Shown one piece after another: positions 8,625 through 17,313 of a DNA stretch of 64,000 bases. The position numbers and the translations under genes were made by a program. Each line of letters starts with the position of its first letter. Within the stretch, counting starts at the first letter, position 1. Under the pieces are notes generated by a model. That model ran no database searches. It was not told the origin of the DNA and was given only the letters and a program-made list of their open reading frames with translations. The DNA comes from Acetobacter lovaniensis (lineage in GTDB: Bacteria; Pseudomonadota; Alphaproteobacteria; Acetobacterales; Acetobacteraceae): the NCBI RefSeq assembly GCF_014207635.1, contig NZ_JACHIE010000005.1:1-64000 (forward strand), read 5' to 3'.

Positions 8625-10310
8625 GTGCGTACATTAACCGGCTGGTGGCAAAAACCGTTCTCTGTCGGCAAAAATGTGTGGGCAGGGATGTCTCTGGCAT
8701 CCATGAACATTCCGCAGGTGCTGGGTTATGCGCGGATTGCGGGTATGCCTCCTGTTACCGGGCTGTACACGGTGTTGTTCCCGCTGGTGGCTTTTGCGCT
8801 TTTTGGTTCATCCCGCCATCTGGTGGTTGCGGCAGATTCCGCCACGGCTGCTATTTTTTCCAGTGCCCTGTCGGAAATGGAGCCAGTGGGCAGTGCGGCC
8901 TATATCCATCTGGTCAGTGCGGTTGCCTTGCTTAATGCAGGGTTTCTGCTGGTGGCTCGTTTATGCAGGCTGGGTTTTCTGGCGGATTTTCTGTCCCGCA
9001 CTGTCTTGGTTGGCTTTTTGGCCGGTGTGGGTGTGCAGGTCAGTATAAGCATGCTGTATGATATGGCGGGACTGGATGTCAGCTCGCACAATACCGTAGT
9101 GCAATTTGTGGGTTTTGTGCGAGCTGGTGCGCATATGCACCCGCTTTCGGTCGGTATTTCCTGCATGGCCTGTGCGATCCTGCTGTATGGTGCGCGCTTT
9201 TTTCCCGGTCGACCCGTGGCGCTGGGGGTGGTGCTGGGGGCGCTGGGGCTAAGCTGGCTGTTGGGGCTGGCGCAGTATGGCGTAACGGTTCTGGGGCCCA
9301 TGCAGGGTGGTTTGCCGCACTTTGCTGTGCCTGTGGTTTCCTGGCAGCAGCTTCTGGCGTTGCTGCCAGTGTCAGCGTCATGCGTTTTTGTTATTATCGC
9401 GCAAAGTGCGGCAACATCCCATGCCTTTGCTTACCGGCTGCATGAAACCGTTAATGCCAATGCGGATATTATGGGCCTGTGCGCAGCCAATGCCGCAGCC
9501 GGGCTAAGTGGCACCTTTACGGTTAATGGCAGCCCGACCCAGACCGCCATGGCAGTGCAGGCCGGGGGCACCAGCCAGAGGGCCCAGCTTGTGTTTGCCG
9601 CTGTTACGCTGTGTGTGCTGCTGTTTTTTACCGGACCACTCCAGTATCTGCCTCGCTGTATTCTGGGCTCGGTTGTGTTCTGTGTTGCTGTGGGCATGAT
9701 TGATACTGCTGCCCTGAACCATATCCGGCAGGAAAGTCCCGGAGAGTTCCGGCTCGCGCTGGTGACCATGGCGACAGTGGTCAGTATTGGCGTGGAACAG
9801 GGCATTTTCATTGCGATTGCCCTTTCGCTGTTCCGGCATGTGCGACACAGCTACCGGCCCCATACGATGGTGCTCAAGCCAGACCCTGCAACGCAGATGC
9901 TTGAGGCGGTTCCCGTTCGCGCAGGGGAGCAGACCGCACCGGGACTTGTGGTGTATCGGTTTTGCGCTGATCTGTTCTACGCGAACTGTTCACTTTTTGC
10001 AGAGGATATTGAGCTGCTCCTTGCGGGTGCGCCAACACCTGTGCGGTGCATTGTGGTTGATTGCAGCGCTATTACAGACATTGACTACTCCGCGGCCAGT
10101 GTTGTGCGTGATGTGCTGCTCCGCCTGCATACGCGGGGTGTGCGGGTTATTTTTGGTCGGGTTGCTTCCTATGCACTGGTCGACATGGAGCGGCACCATA
10201 TTGTGAGTGCTCTGGGGGAGGGCAATGTTTATGCCCAGCTTCATCAGGCCATGGCCAGCGCGGAGCAAACGGTGGCGCAGCAGCTTCACCGGCCTCAGGC
10301 CCGACCTTAA
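8625..10310 (+). CDS. SulP-family anion permease with STAS domain
   Basis: Inner-membrane transporter of the SLC26/SulP family, probably for sulfate or another inorganic or carboxylate anion. The product has about 10-12 membrane helices (residues 20-420) beginning KNVWAGMSLASMNIPQ..GYARIAGMPPVTGLY, the family signature at helix 1. It ends with a STAS domain (about 455-545) containing VVDCSAITDIDYSAA. GTG 8625 is chosen because a G-rich site lies just upstream and the upstream in-frame extension to 8517 would leave no promoter space before arsC. ATG 8689 is another possibility. The neighbouring sulfur-related genes make sulfate a reasonable but unproven substrate. Confidence 0.85.
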   Translation: MRTLTGWWQKPFSVGKNVWAGMSLASMNIPQVLGYARIAGMPPVTGLYTVLFPLVAFALFGSSRHLVVAADSATAAIFSSALSEMEPVGSAAYIHLVSAVALLNAGFLLVARLCRLGFLADFLSRTVLVGFLAGVGVQVSISMLYDMAGLDVSSHNTVVQFVGFVRAGAHMHPLSVGISCMACAILLYGARFFPGRPVALGVVLGALGLSWLLGLAQYGVTVLGPMQGGLPHFAVPVVSWQQLLALLPVSASCVFVIIAQSAATSHAFAYRLHETVNANADIMGLCAANAAAGLSGTFTVNGSPTQTAMAVQAGGTSQRAQLVFAAVTLCVLLFFTGPLQYLPRCILGSVVFCVAVGMIDTAALNHIRQESPGEFRLALVTMATVVSIGVEQGIFIAIALSLFRHVRHSYRPHTMVLKPDPATQMLEAVPVRAGEQTAPGLVVYRFCADLFYANCSLFAEDIELLLAGAPTPVRCIVVDCSAITDIDYSAASVVRDVLLRLHTRGVRVIFGRVASYALVDMERHHIVSALGEGNVYAQLHQAMASAEQTVAQQLHRPQARP

Positions 10311-10406
10311 TCAGGCGGGTCGCGTTTTGCACGGGCTGCGTGGGCGAGCAGGTCGTGTTACCAGACATGCAGTGCAGGACTGCCGGGATGTCAGGGATGT
10401 TCGGCC

Positions 10407-11192
10407 CTAGAACTGGCGGATGCTCTGCCAGATCATATAGGCCGCGACTATAAAAATCAGACAGGCAAACACTGTGGTCAGCCTGCCCGTGGAGCCTGCC
10501 AGAGCATGGGATGTTTTAGTGCCGATGCTGCTGCCGAGGGCTCCACCCAGAATAAAAAGACCGGCCAGCTGCCAGTCCACATAGCCGGAAAGCATGTAAC
10601 TGAGGGTGGTGCTAAACCCGAATGCCGCTACAGCCACAAGTGATGTGCCAACTGCGTTAAGGATAGGCATGCTGGTGGAGGCCATAAGGCCCGGCACAAT
10701 CAAAAAGCCGCCGCCAATGCCAAAAAAACCGGAAAGCATACCCGTGCCAAACCCGCAGGCCATAACCTTGGGGGCATTTTCCCTGTTGCACCCGGCACCC
10801 GGGCAGCCGGTATTGTTACGGCCACGGATCATGAGCACGCCAACTCCGACCATGAGCAGGGCAAACAGGAACAGCAGGTGTTTACCATCCACCGCCTTGC
10901 CCAGAGATGCGCCCAGAAAAGCCCCCCCCACGCCGCAGAGGGCAAAAATACCCGCACACCGCCATTTTACGGTTTTATTGCGCGCATGATGGGCCAGTCC
11001 AACCAGCGCGTTGATGGAAACAGACAGGGCGCTGGTGCCTATGGCGACATGCGCATTGGGCACGCCAACCAGATAGACCATCAGCGGTACGGCCAGAATG
11101 GACCCGCCCCCTCCGACCAGTCCAAGGGTGAACCCCACGGTTGCGCCTGAAACAATTTCCAGCGCGATATGCATAAGGTGGGGTGCTAACAT
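10407..11192 (-). CDS. TauE/SafE family permease (sulfite/thiosulfate exporter type)
   Basis: Integral membrane protein of 261 aa with two copies of the TauE half-domain. The family glycine-rich motifs are visible in both halves: GLVGGGGSILAVP.MVYLVG near residues 24-42 and GFFGIGGGFLIVPGL near 156-170. A soluble loop near residues 128-140 carries two cysteines (GCPGAGCN). It lies 39 bases downstream of the persulfide dioxygenase-like gene in the same direction, an arrangement seen in BigR-type sulfide detoxification operons, where the permease is thought to export sulfite. Substrate is inferred from context only. Confidence 0.85.
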   Translation of the reverse strand: MLAPHLMHIALEIVSGATVGFTLGLVGGGGSILAVPLMVYLVGVPNAHVAIGTSALSVSINALVGLAHHARNKTVKWRCAGIFALCGVGGAFLGASLGKAVDGKHLLFLFALLMVGVGVLMIRGRNNTGCPGAGCNRENAPKVMACGFGTGMLSGFFGIGGGFLIVPGLMASTSMPILNAVGTSLVAVAAFGFSTTLSYMLSGYVDWQLAGLFILGGALGSSIGTKTSHALAGSTGRLTTVFACLIFIVAAYMIWQSIRQF

Positions 11193-11231
11193 GGGGTCTC
11201 CAGAGTACGCGTGGTCGGGGTGGCAGGGGGC

Positions 11232-12158
11232 TTACAGGCGGTTTACGGGGATTTTGATATAGCTGACCCCATTGTCTTCCGGCTCAGGCATATGTCCCCC
11301 ACGGATGTTGACCTGCACGGAGGGCATGATCAGGTTGGGCAGGTCCAGCGTGGCGTCCCGCTTGGTGCGCATGGCCACAAAGGCTTCCTCGTCCACGCCA
11401 TCATGCACATGAATGTTGTGCTCGCGTTCGGCTCCCACGGTTGTTTCCCATGCAAAGGTATCGCGTCCGGGGGCCTTGTAGTCATGGCACAGGAACAGGC
11501 GTGTCTGGGTGGGCAGGGTCAGCAGGCGGCGGATGGAGCGGTACAGCATGCGGGCATCCCCACCGGGGAAGTCGGCCCGGGCGGTGCCGTAATCGGGCAT
11601 GAACAGCGTGTCTCCAATAAAGGCGGCATCCCCGATGATAAAGGCCATATCCGCAGGCGTGTGGCCGGGAACATGCAGGACGATACAGTCCAGATTGCCG
11701 AGCTTGAACTGCTCTCCATCCTTGAACAGGTGGTTGAACTGGGAGCCATCACGCGCAAATTCTGTACCGGCATTGAAGATTGTGCCAAACACTTCCTGCA
11801 CCCGCACAATATCAGCCCCGATGCCCAGCTTGCCGCCAAGTTGCTCCTGCAACCAGGGGGCGGCGGAAAGGTGGTCGGCATGGGCGTGTGTTTCAAGTTG
11901 CCAGACGACATGCAGGTCCTGCGCCCTGACGTAATCCACAATCTGCTGGGCGAAGGTGTAATTGGTGCGGCCGGATGCGGCGTTATAATTCAGAACGCTG
12001 TCAATGACCGCGGCCTCTTTTGTCGCGGGGTCATGCACAACATGGCTGGCGGTAAAGGTCGCCGGATCAAAAAAACTCTGCACCACGGGGCGGGTCTGGG
12101 GATGACGGAGTGTCATCAGAATCTGGGCCGTAGCTGTTGTGATGGCGGTATCCGACAT
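11232..12158 (-). CDS. MBL-fold metallo-hydrolase, persulfide dioxygenase-like (Blh/ETHE1 group)
   Basis: Metallo-beta-lactamase-fold protein of 308 aa. It carries THAHADH near residue 94, then HVPGHTPADMAF, FIGDTLFMPDYGTARADFPGGD and LFLCHDYKAPGRD, the pattern of Blh and ETHE1-type sulfur dioxygenases that oxidise glutathione persulfide to sulfite with a single iron. The ATG at 12158 is preceded by GGAG at six bases; an upstream in-frame TTG (12170) is less likely. It probably forms an operon with the TauE-type permease and is divergent from the peroxiredoxin-ArsR pair. Glyoxalase-II-like activity is an alternative, but the D-Y-G-T-A-R-D signature favours the persulfide group. Confidence 0.86.
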   Translation of the reverse strand: MSDTAITTATAQILMTLRHPQTRPVVQSFFDPATFTASHVVHDPATKEAAVIDSVLNYNAASGRTNYTFAQQIVDYVRAQDLHVVWQLETHAHADHLSAAPWLQEQLGGKLGIGADIVRVQEVFGTIFNAGTEFARDGSQFNHLFKDGEQFKLGNLDCIVLHVPGHTPADMAFIIGDAAFIGDTLFMPDYGTARADFPGGDARMLYRSIRRLLTLPTQTRLFLCHDYKAPGRDTFAWETTVGAEREHNIHVHDGVDEEAFVAMRTKRDATLDLPNLIMPSVQVNIRGGHMPEPEDNGVSYIKIPVNRL

Positions 12159-12264
12159 GGGAGACTCCAATTATTTATAACTTACTGTAACATTGTATAT
12201 TTTATTTCACTAAATATGAAACCATCTTGCGTCAAGGTCGGGATTTCGCGTAAAGGAAACTGCC
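12159..12264. promoter_or_regulatory. Divergent promoter region with a candidate operator
   Basis: This AT-rich spacer separates the divergent metallo-hydrolase and peroxiredoxin genes. It contains an inverted repeat TATTT-CACT-AAATA at 12203-12216, which could be a site for the nearby ArsR-family regulator. The palindrome is short and lies in AT-rich DNA, so it may be chance. Confidence 0.3.
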
Positions 12265-12924
12265 ATGAACGATCGCATAGCAGACATCTGTCCTTTGGTG
12301 CCTCACTCATCGTCCCTGAAGATCGGAGACGAAGCACCTGATTTTACAGCCCGGACCACGCAGGGTGATTTTACGCTCAGCAGTTTGCGCGGGCGATGGG
12401 TCATTCTGTTTTCGCATCCTGCGGACTTTACGCCCGTTTGCACCAGCGAATTTATTGCCATGGCGCGGGCCGTTCCCCAGTTTGATGAGATGGACTGCGC
12501 GCTGGTCGGCCTGTCGGTAGATAGCCTGCCCGCCCATCTGGCATGGCTGGAAGCCATACGCATGCGTTTTGATGTCACAGTTACCTTCCCTGTGATCGAA
12601 GACCCTTCGCTCGCCATTGCACGTGCCTACGGTATGCTTGATCTGGATGCGCGCAATAGTGCGACCGTGCGGGCGGCGTATTTTATTGACCCACACGGCA
12701 TTGTGCGTGTGATCACCTGGTACCCTGCAACAGTTGGCCGCTCCGTGGCCGAAATGCTGCGTGTGCTGCGTGCCCTGCAACGGGTTGAGCGGGGGGATGT
12801 CATGACACCTGAAGGCTGGACGCCAGGGGCGGATGTGGTGCTTCCCACAGGCCAGACACACGAAGATGTCATGGAGGCAGGGCCAGACTGGTTCATGAAC
12901 ATGAGTAAGGATGCCGAGGCATGA
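12265..12924 (+). CDS. Peroxiredoxin, Prx6-like (1-Cys type)
   Basis: AhpC/TSA-fold peroxidase of 219 aa. The peroxidatic Cys59 sits in FSHPADFTPVCTSE, with the supporting Thr and the later Arg of the active site. A C-terminal Prx domain (about 160-210) has GDVMTPEGWTPG, characteristic of the Prx6 subfamily. The only other cysteines are Cys9 and one in MDCAL, so no obvious resolving cysteine pattern is seen. The stop codon overlaps the start of the ArsR gene (ATGA), so the two are translationally coupled. Probable role: removing peroxides or reactive sulfur species alongside the divergent metallo-hydrolase. Confidence 0.9.
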   Translation: MNDRIADICPLVPHSSSLKIGDEAPDFTARTTQGDFTLSSLRGRWVILFSHPADFTPVCTSEFIAMARAVPQFDEMDCALVGLSVDSLPAHLAWLEAIRMRFDVTVTFPVIEDPSLAIARAYGMLDLDARNSATVRAAYFIDPHGIVRVITWYPATVGRSVAEMLRVLRALQRVERGDVMTPEGWTPGADVVLPTGQTHEDVMEAGPDWFMNMSKDAEA

Positions 12925-13346
12925 GTGCACTGGGTGTAGAAGAAGCGCGGCAGCTTGTGGAGCGTATGAAGCTGTTTGCCCAGCCGCAACGGCTGATGAT
13001 TCTGGATGCGCTGCTTGAACATAGCTCCCTCGCGGTCGGGGAGTTGGAATCCTTCACCGGCATAGGCCAGCCTACGCTCAGCCAGCAGCTTGGCGCCTTG
13101 CGCCGGGCTGAAATCGTGGTGCCAAGGCGCGAATCCCGCACGATTCATTACAGCCTCGCCAGTGAGGAGGAATCCCTGCGTGTGCGTGCCCTGATCGGAC
13201 TACTGCGTGGAGACCGTGCTGCTCTGCCTGCCCTGCGGGCTGTATCCGAACGGTATGCCGCGTCCCGCCGCACCACAGCCCAGCGGGAAGCGGAGGGTGG
13301 GGCGCAGTTTGCCATGATCCGACCGACTGATGTTCCGCGTTCGTAA
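12921..13346 (+). CDS. ArsR/SmtB-family regulator without cysteines
   Basis: Winged helix-turn-helix repressor-like protein of 141 aa. The HTH (about residues 20-85) reads AQPQRLMILDALLE..SVGELE..TGIGQPTLSQQLGALRRAEIV..RRE.RTIHYSL, close to BigR/YgaV/SqrR regulators that control persulfide dioxygenase operons. Those sense persulfides through two conserved cysteines; this protein has no cysteine at all, which can be read directly from the translation. It overlaps the peroxiredoxin stop by four bases. It likely controls the divergent promoter at 12159-12264 by an unknown signal. The Arg/Thr-rich C-terminal tail has no evident domain. Confidence 0.88.
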   Translation: MSALGVEEARQLVERMKLFAQPQRLMILDALLEHSSLAVGELESFTGIGQPTLSQQLGALRRAEIVVPRRESRTIHYSLASEEESLRVRALIGLLRGDRAALPALRAVSERYAASRRTTAQREAEGGAQFAMIRPTDVPRS

Positions 13347-13373
13347 AACGGGTAGGGGGTGAGCGGTTCTGGC

Positions 13374-13937
13374 ATGCTGGTGCGGTGTCAGTGGGCCGGG
13401 TCCAATGCTGTGCTTCGTGCCTATCACGATCAGGAATGGGGACGCCCCGTAACAGATAGCCGCGCTTTATGGGAAGCGCTGGTGCTGGAAACCTTTCAGG
13501 CCGGGTTGTCGTGGAATACCGTTTTACAAAAGCGCACGAATTTCCGGCAGGCTTTTTGTGGATTTGAACCGGGCAGGGTCGCTGCTTTTACACAGGATGA
13601 TCAGGCACGGCTTATGGGGGATGCGGGTATTATTCGCTCCCGTGCTAAAATTGCCGCGACTGTAGCTAATGCGCAGGCATGGCTTGCCATGCAGGAGCGC
13701 GGGGAAGATTTTGCCCAGTTCGCATGGAGCATGGTGCGCGCGGCACAGGCCCATGAGCGCGGGAGCGGGCTGGAGCCGCACTCCCCTTTGTCCGTAACTG
13801 TTGCAAAAGCCCTTAAGCATAAAGGGTTCCGTTTTGTGGGCCCTACAACCGCGCAGGCATGGATGCAGGCGGTTGGTATGCTGGATGGGCACGAGGCCAC
13901 GTGTTTTTGTTACCGGGCAGGTTCATCCGCCCCCTGA
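13374..13937 (+). CDS. tag: DNA-3-methyladenine glycosylase I
   Basis: Base-excision repair enzyme that removes 3-methyladenine from DNA. The 187-residue product from ATG 13374 begins MLVRCQW and shows YHD.EWG near residue 17, E.FQAGLSW.TVL.KR near 40 and GFRFVGPTT.QAWMQAVGM near 155. The structural zinc ligands of the family are present: the N-terminal Cys5, a His in YHD, and H-x3-C in GHEATC at the end. A GTG at 13359 would add five residues. The gene follows the ArsR gene closely and may be cotranscribed, with no obvious functional link. Confidence 0.92.
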   Translation: MLVRCQWAGSNAVLRAYHDQEWGRPVTDSRALWEALVLETFQAGLSWNTVLQKRTNFRQAFCGFEPGRVAAFTQDDQARLMGDAGIIRSRAKIAATVANAQAWLAMQERGEDFAQFAWSMVRAAQAHERGSGLEPHSPLSVTVAKALKHKGFRFVGPTTAQAWMQAVGMLDGHEATCFCYRAGSSAP

Positions 13938-15412
13938 TCTGGCACATTGCCAATGGCCCCGGTTGCAAAGCCAAGACTGGCAGCCGCGATAAGAGCGGCA
14001 TAATAGGCGTCCGACCGGGCCAGTTGGGCATCCAGCAACCCGCTTTGGGCGAGCGTTGCGGGGGTTATGGACCCAACACCACTGCGGTAGGCTGCAAAGG
14101 CGGCGTCAAAACTGGTCTGGGCTGCGGCTTCCAGTCTGCTGGCGGCCCGGTAAGCGCTCAGCCCTGTGTGCAGGCCGTTTTCTGCCGCTACAATCTGTTT
14201 GACTGAGTCGTCCAGAGTCTGCTCCAGCGTAACCTGTGTGCTGTCTGCCCGGTTCTGGGCCTGCTTCATGACGGCAGCCCGCATCCCGCCATCAAAAATA
14301 GGGACCGAAATCCCTCCCAGCACAAGGCTGCTGAAGTTATTGGAGGACAGGTTAAGGGTTGGTGATGAATCCGCGCCTGCTCCCGGCACGGAGGAAAGTG
14401 CCAGATGCCCGGTTGTATAGGCCACGTTGCCTGTAACAAAAACTTTTGGCAGAAACTCGGCTTTTGCCGCCGTTACATTGCTGCGCGCGGCTTTGGCCGC
14501 GGCGTAGGCCGCCAGCACATCCGGACGTTGGGAAACGGCCGTGCGGATCATGTCATTTGTCATACGCATGTCGTCAATGTTGAGTGCGCGCCCCGCCACG
14601 TCCTGTGTGCGGAGTTGGGTTGAAGGGGCAATGCCCATGGATGTCATGAGTTCCAGATACGTATTTTCAATCCCGTTCTGGGCCTGAACCAGACGGAGTT
14701 CGGCCTGTGCGGTCATCTGCTGGGTCTGGGCGACATCCACAATCGTCCCTTGCCCCTGATGCAGACGTGCTTCTGCTGCGGCCTGAACGCTGCGGGCATT
14801 GCGGAGTGCCTGCTCTACCAGTCTGGCGCGGGCTACGGCTGCGGCATGCGTGTAAAAGGCCAGTGTAACACCGTAAATGACCTTCTGGTGGGCAGCGGTA
14901 AACAGCACGTTGCTGGCGAGTTGTAACTGGGAGGCCGCATCAATCATGGCTTCGCGCTTGCCAAAGTCAAACAGCAGCCATTCCATGTTCAGCGTCTGCA
15001 CCTCACCATGCCCGTTATTCTGGGTGCGGGGAGTGTTGGTGTTATTGATAATGCTGCCAGCCAGCCCGCCATTTTCCAGATTAAAGGCATTGTTGTCATG
15101 TCGGGTGCCATACCCGCCAACAATGGAGGCCGTAAGATGTGGCACGTAGGCGGTGCGGGCAATTCCCACTGCCAGAGCGGCATCCCGCGCGGCGTTCCAG
15201 GCCCGGCGCGTGCTCGGGTTGGAGGACTGGGCAATATCAATGAGTTCGGGCAGCGTATAGATGTGTGTGGTGTCGATGCTGCTCTCTGCGGGCCGGGGTT
15301 CCAGGGCGTGGTTTGCAGGCAGCACGTAGCCGGGGGGCAGTTTAAGCCCGGAGCGGCCAGCCTTGCCGGGCAGGAGTTCCCCATTGGCGGCAATGTTGGG
15401 CTGCCATGGCAT
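13910..15412 (-). CDS. TolC-type outer-membrane efflux protein, start disrupted
   Basis: Outer-membrane factor of a tripartite efflux pump. The 500-residue frame has the two OEP repeats (about 45-260 and 270-480) with long alternating helices and FDGGMRAAV. The first usable ATG is 15412, but the same frame stays open upstream and encodes a clear lipoprotein signal, LRGLPCLLLGLAGC, with lipobox cysteine at 15452-15454. No ATG, GTG or TTG lies in frame ahead of it. A one-base change in the C-rich run at 15498-15507 would join this frame to ATG 15537 of the pump frame. So the gene is probably either frameshifted here, affected by a sequence error, or uses an unusual start. Its 3' end overlaps the convergent tag gene by 28 bases. 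Confidence 0.75.
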   Translation of the reverse strand: MPWQPNIAANGELLPGKAGRSGLKLPPGYVLPANHALEPRPAESSIDTTHIYTLPELIDIAQSSNPSTRRAWNAARDAALAVGIARTAYVPHLTASIVGGYGTRHDNNAFNLENGGLAGSIINNTNTPRTQNNGHGEVQTLNMEWLLFDFGKREAMIDAASQLQLASNVLFTAAHQKVIYGVTLAFYTHAAAVARARLVEQALRNARSVQAAAEARLHQGQGTIVDVAQTQQMTAQAELRLVQAQNGIENTYLELMTSMGIAPSTQLRTQDVAGRALNIDDMRMTNDMIRTAVSQRPDVLAAYAAAKAARSNVTAAKAEFLPKVFVTGNVAYTTGHLALSSVPGAGADSSPTLNLSSNNFSSLVLGGISVPIFDGGMRAAVMKQAQNRADSTQVTLEQTLDDSVKQIVAAENGLHTGLSAYRAASRLEAAAQTSFDAAFAAYRSGVGSITPATLAQSGLLDAQLARSDAYYAALIAAASLGFATGAIGNVPDQGADEPAR

Positions 15413-17313
15413 GTCTGGCCGGGCGGGAGCGCTCTCCAGCGCTTGTGTGGCGCAGCCTGCAAGGCCGAGTAGAAGGCAGGGTAGGCCACGCAGGACCGGG
15501 GGCGGGGCGCGGTGTCTGATGTCAGGGCCTGTTCCATGTCCTGGATGTGTTGCTGAGCGGCCTGTCGTCGGGAGGGGATGAGCCCGTTTTCGGCCACAAT
15601 GGCGGCTTGCCGTGTTAAAATGGCGTAAGTGTGCAGGAGTGGCATGCGCGCGCGCATGTGTGCAGGCTCGGCTTCGGCCAGTTCCAGAGTACGCTCCGCG
15701 CTGAACAGGTTTTCCTGAACTGTGGCGGCCAGCCGGGTCTGTTCTGTGGGGTCGGTTATGGTGATCTGTTTTTTTAAAACATCAAGCAGAGTGCGAAAAT
15801 GCCGGGCAATGGGAGCGTATGCGCTGGAAGGCCAGAAAGTGACAAAAACGGCGTAGGTTATAAAATTGCCAAGCAGGATACCGATAATACGGTCGCGCGC
15901 GGTGGTCATGTCTGTTGTGGGGCCATATCCTTTAAGGTCGCTCAGAAAAAAGGCAAGGCCAATCTGGAAACCTGCATAGGCTATGCGCTCATCTCCATTT
16001 TTGACCCAGGAGGCAAAAAGGGACACGACAAAAATCAGAAGTAGAAAAGCCGCAATATTATAAAGATGGGGCATGACAAAAATAATGGAGGCAATGCCAA
16101 TGGCACCCCCGACCAGTGCTCCGCTAATACGCAGCCGCAGTTTTGTTGTCATTTCTCCCACGGTTGGCAGGGCGACAATAAAACAGGTGATGATGCAGGT
16201 GTGGATGCCCGGCCAGTTGAGGATGGTGAAGATAAAGTAGCTGATCATCACAGCTGCTGTACCCTTGACCGCAAAACGCACATGTTCGGGGTTGCTGAAG
16301 GCATCTGGGGTAAAAAATCCCGATTTTGGCTCGAGTGATGGTACGGTCTGCGCGGAGGGGGAGGGCGGGTCGGTAAAGCCATGCAGCACATTGGCCAACT
16401 GGGCCAGAGCGGGCGCATGATCTGGTGCGTTCAGGTGGGGAATATCCTGCGGATAGCCGTTATGCGAAAAAATTTCCGCCATATCACGCAGGGTTTGTGA
16501 AAATTCCATATTTTCTAGCTGTTTTTCTCCATCCCGGAAGGCCGCGTGGGCCAGTGCAAGGGCCGCAACGCTGGAGTAGGCGGACTGTTCCAGATGGGCA
16601 AGCGGGTCCTTGTGCAGGACTTTTTCCAGCTTCGCCATTTTCAGCAGTCTGAGCATGCCGCCAGCCCCCTCGCGCAATGTGGCGCGGGCGTAGTCCAGAT
16701 GGTCGCTGTCGGGCTGTTCGAGCAATGTGGCGCACAGGCGCAGGCGCGCGGCAATCTCACGCATCATCAGTGTCGCGGGGGAGGGGCAGATCAGTGGGCC
16801 GCACACAATCATCACCGCGCCGGGAACCAGAATGAACAGATCTGCATAAAGCAGGGCGCGGGTTGCAATTTCCCCAATCGGGACCAGATCGGCAACAACC
16901 AGGGCAAACACGACAATCAGCCCCAGAAGATAGGCAACAGGCTTGAGCTTGCTGGCCGAACCCAGAAAAAAGAAGCAGAAAGACAGCAGCATGATCGCCA
17001 CGACCTGACCAAACGGATGGTCCAGTGTCAGATGGATCAGCACAAAAAGCAGCGCCAGAATGGCCACGATCAAAAGGTTGACCGCAACACCCGCCAGCAT
17101 GTTGGTCGTGCGGTCCTTTTGCCAGAGAGCCATGGTGCACAGGGCGGGCACGGCCACATCGGGGATCTGCCAGATCTCACCGATCAGCACGACCATGGTG
17201 CAGGCAGCGGCCATGCGCAGGCTATGGCTGCCACGACCCGGCAGGGGCGCGCGGATCAGCCACCATATCCGGGCCAGAGTGCTTTTGCCTGTATCAGTCG
17301 CAGGCTGCGCCAT
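14989..17313 (-). CDS. FUSC-family efflux transporter, MdtO-like, with out-of-frame tail
   Basis: Inner-membrane pump component of the FUSC/aromatic-acid-exporter family. Two membrane blocks are visible (about residues 35-170 and 370-490), each followed by a cytoplasmic segment, as in MdtO and AaeB. The convincing part ends near position 15495, about residue 605 (QQHIQDMEQAL). Beyond that the frame runs 500 bases through the TolC gene in the wrong phase and is low-complexity Pro/Arg/Cys-rich sequence, so the natural stop is missing. ATG 17313 overlaps the HlyD stop by 20 bases and begins MAQPATD; an upstream ATG at 17367 is less likely. Confidence 0.75.
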   Translation of the reverse strand: MAQPATDTGKSTLARIWWLIRAPLPGRGSHSLRMAAACTMVVLIGEIWQIPDVAVPALCTMALWQKDRTTNMLAGVAVNLLIVAILALLFVLIHLTLDHPFGQVVAIMLLSFCFFFLGSASKLKPVAYLLGLIVVFALVVADLVPIGEIATRALLYADLFILVPGAVMIVCGPLICPSPATLMMREIAARLRLCATLLEQPDSDHLDYARATLREGAGGMLRLLKMAKLEKVLHKDPLAHLEQSAYSSVAALALAHAAFRDGEKQLENMEFSQTLRDMAEIFSHNGYPQDIPHLNAPDHAPALAQLANVLHGFTDPPSPSAQTVPSLEPKSGFFTPDAFSNPEHVRFAVKGTAAVMISYFIFTILNWPGIHTCIITCFIVALPTVGEMTTKLRLRISGALVGGAIGIASIIFVMPHLYNIAAFLLLIFVVSLFASWVKNGDERIAYAGFQIGLAFFLSDLKGYGPTTDMTTARDRIIGILLGNFITYAVFVTFWPSSAYAPIARHFRTLLDVLKKQITITDPTEQTRLAATVQENLFSAERTLELAEAEPAHMRARMPLLHTYAILTRQAAIVAENGLIPSRRQAAQQHIQDMEQALTSDTAPRPRSCVAYPAFYSALQAAPHKRWRALPPGQTCHGSPTLPPMGNSCPARLAAPGLNCPPATCCLQTTPWNPGPQRAASTPHTSIRCPNSLILPSPPTRARAGPGTPRGMPLWQWELPAPPTCHILRPPLLAGMAPDMTTMPLIWKMAGWLAALSITPTLPAPRITGMVRCRR

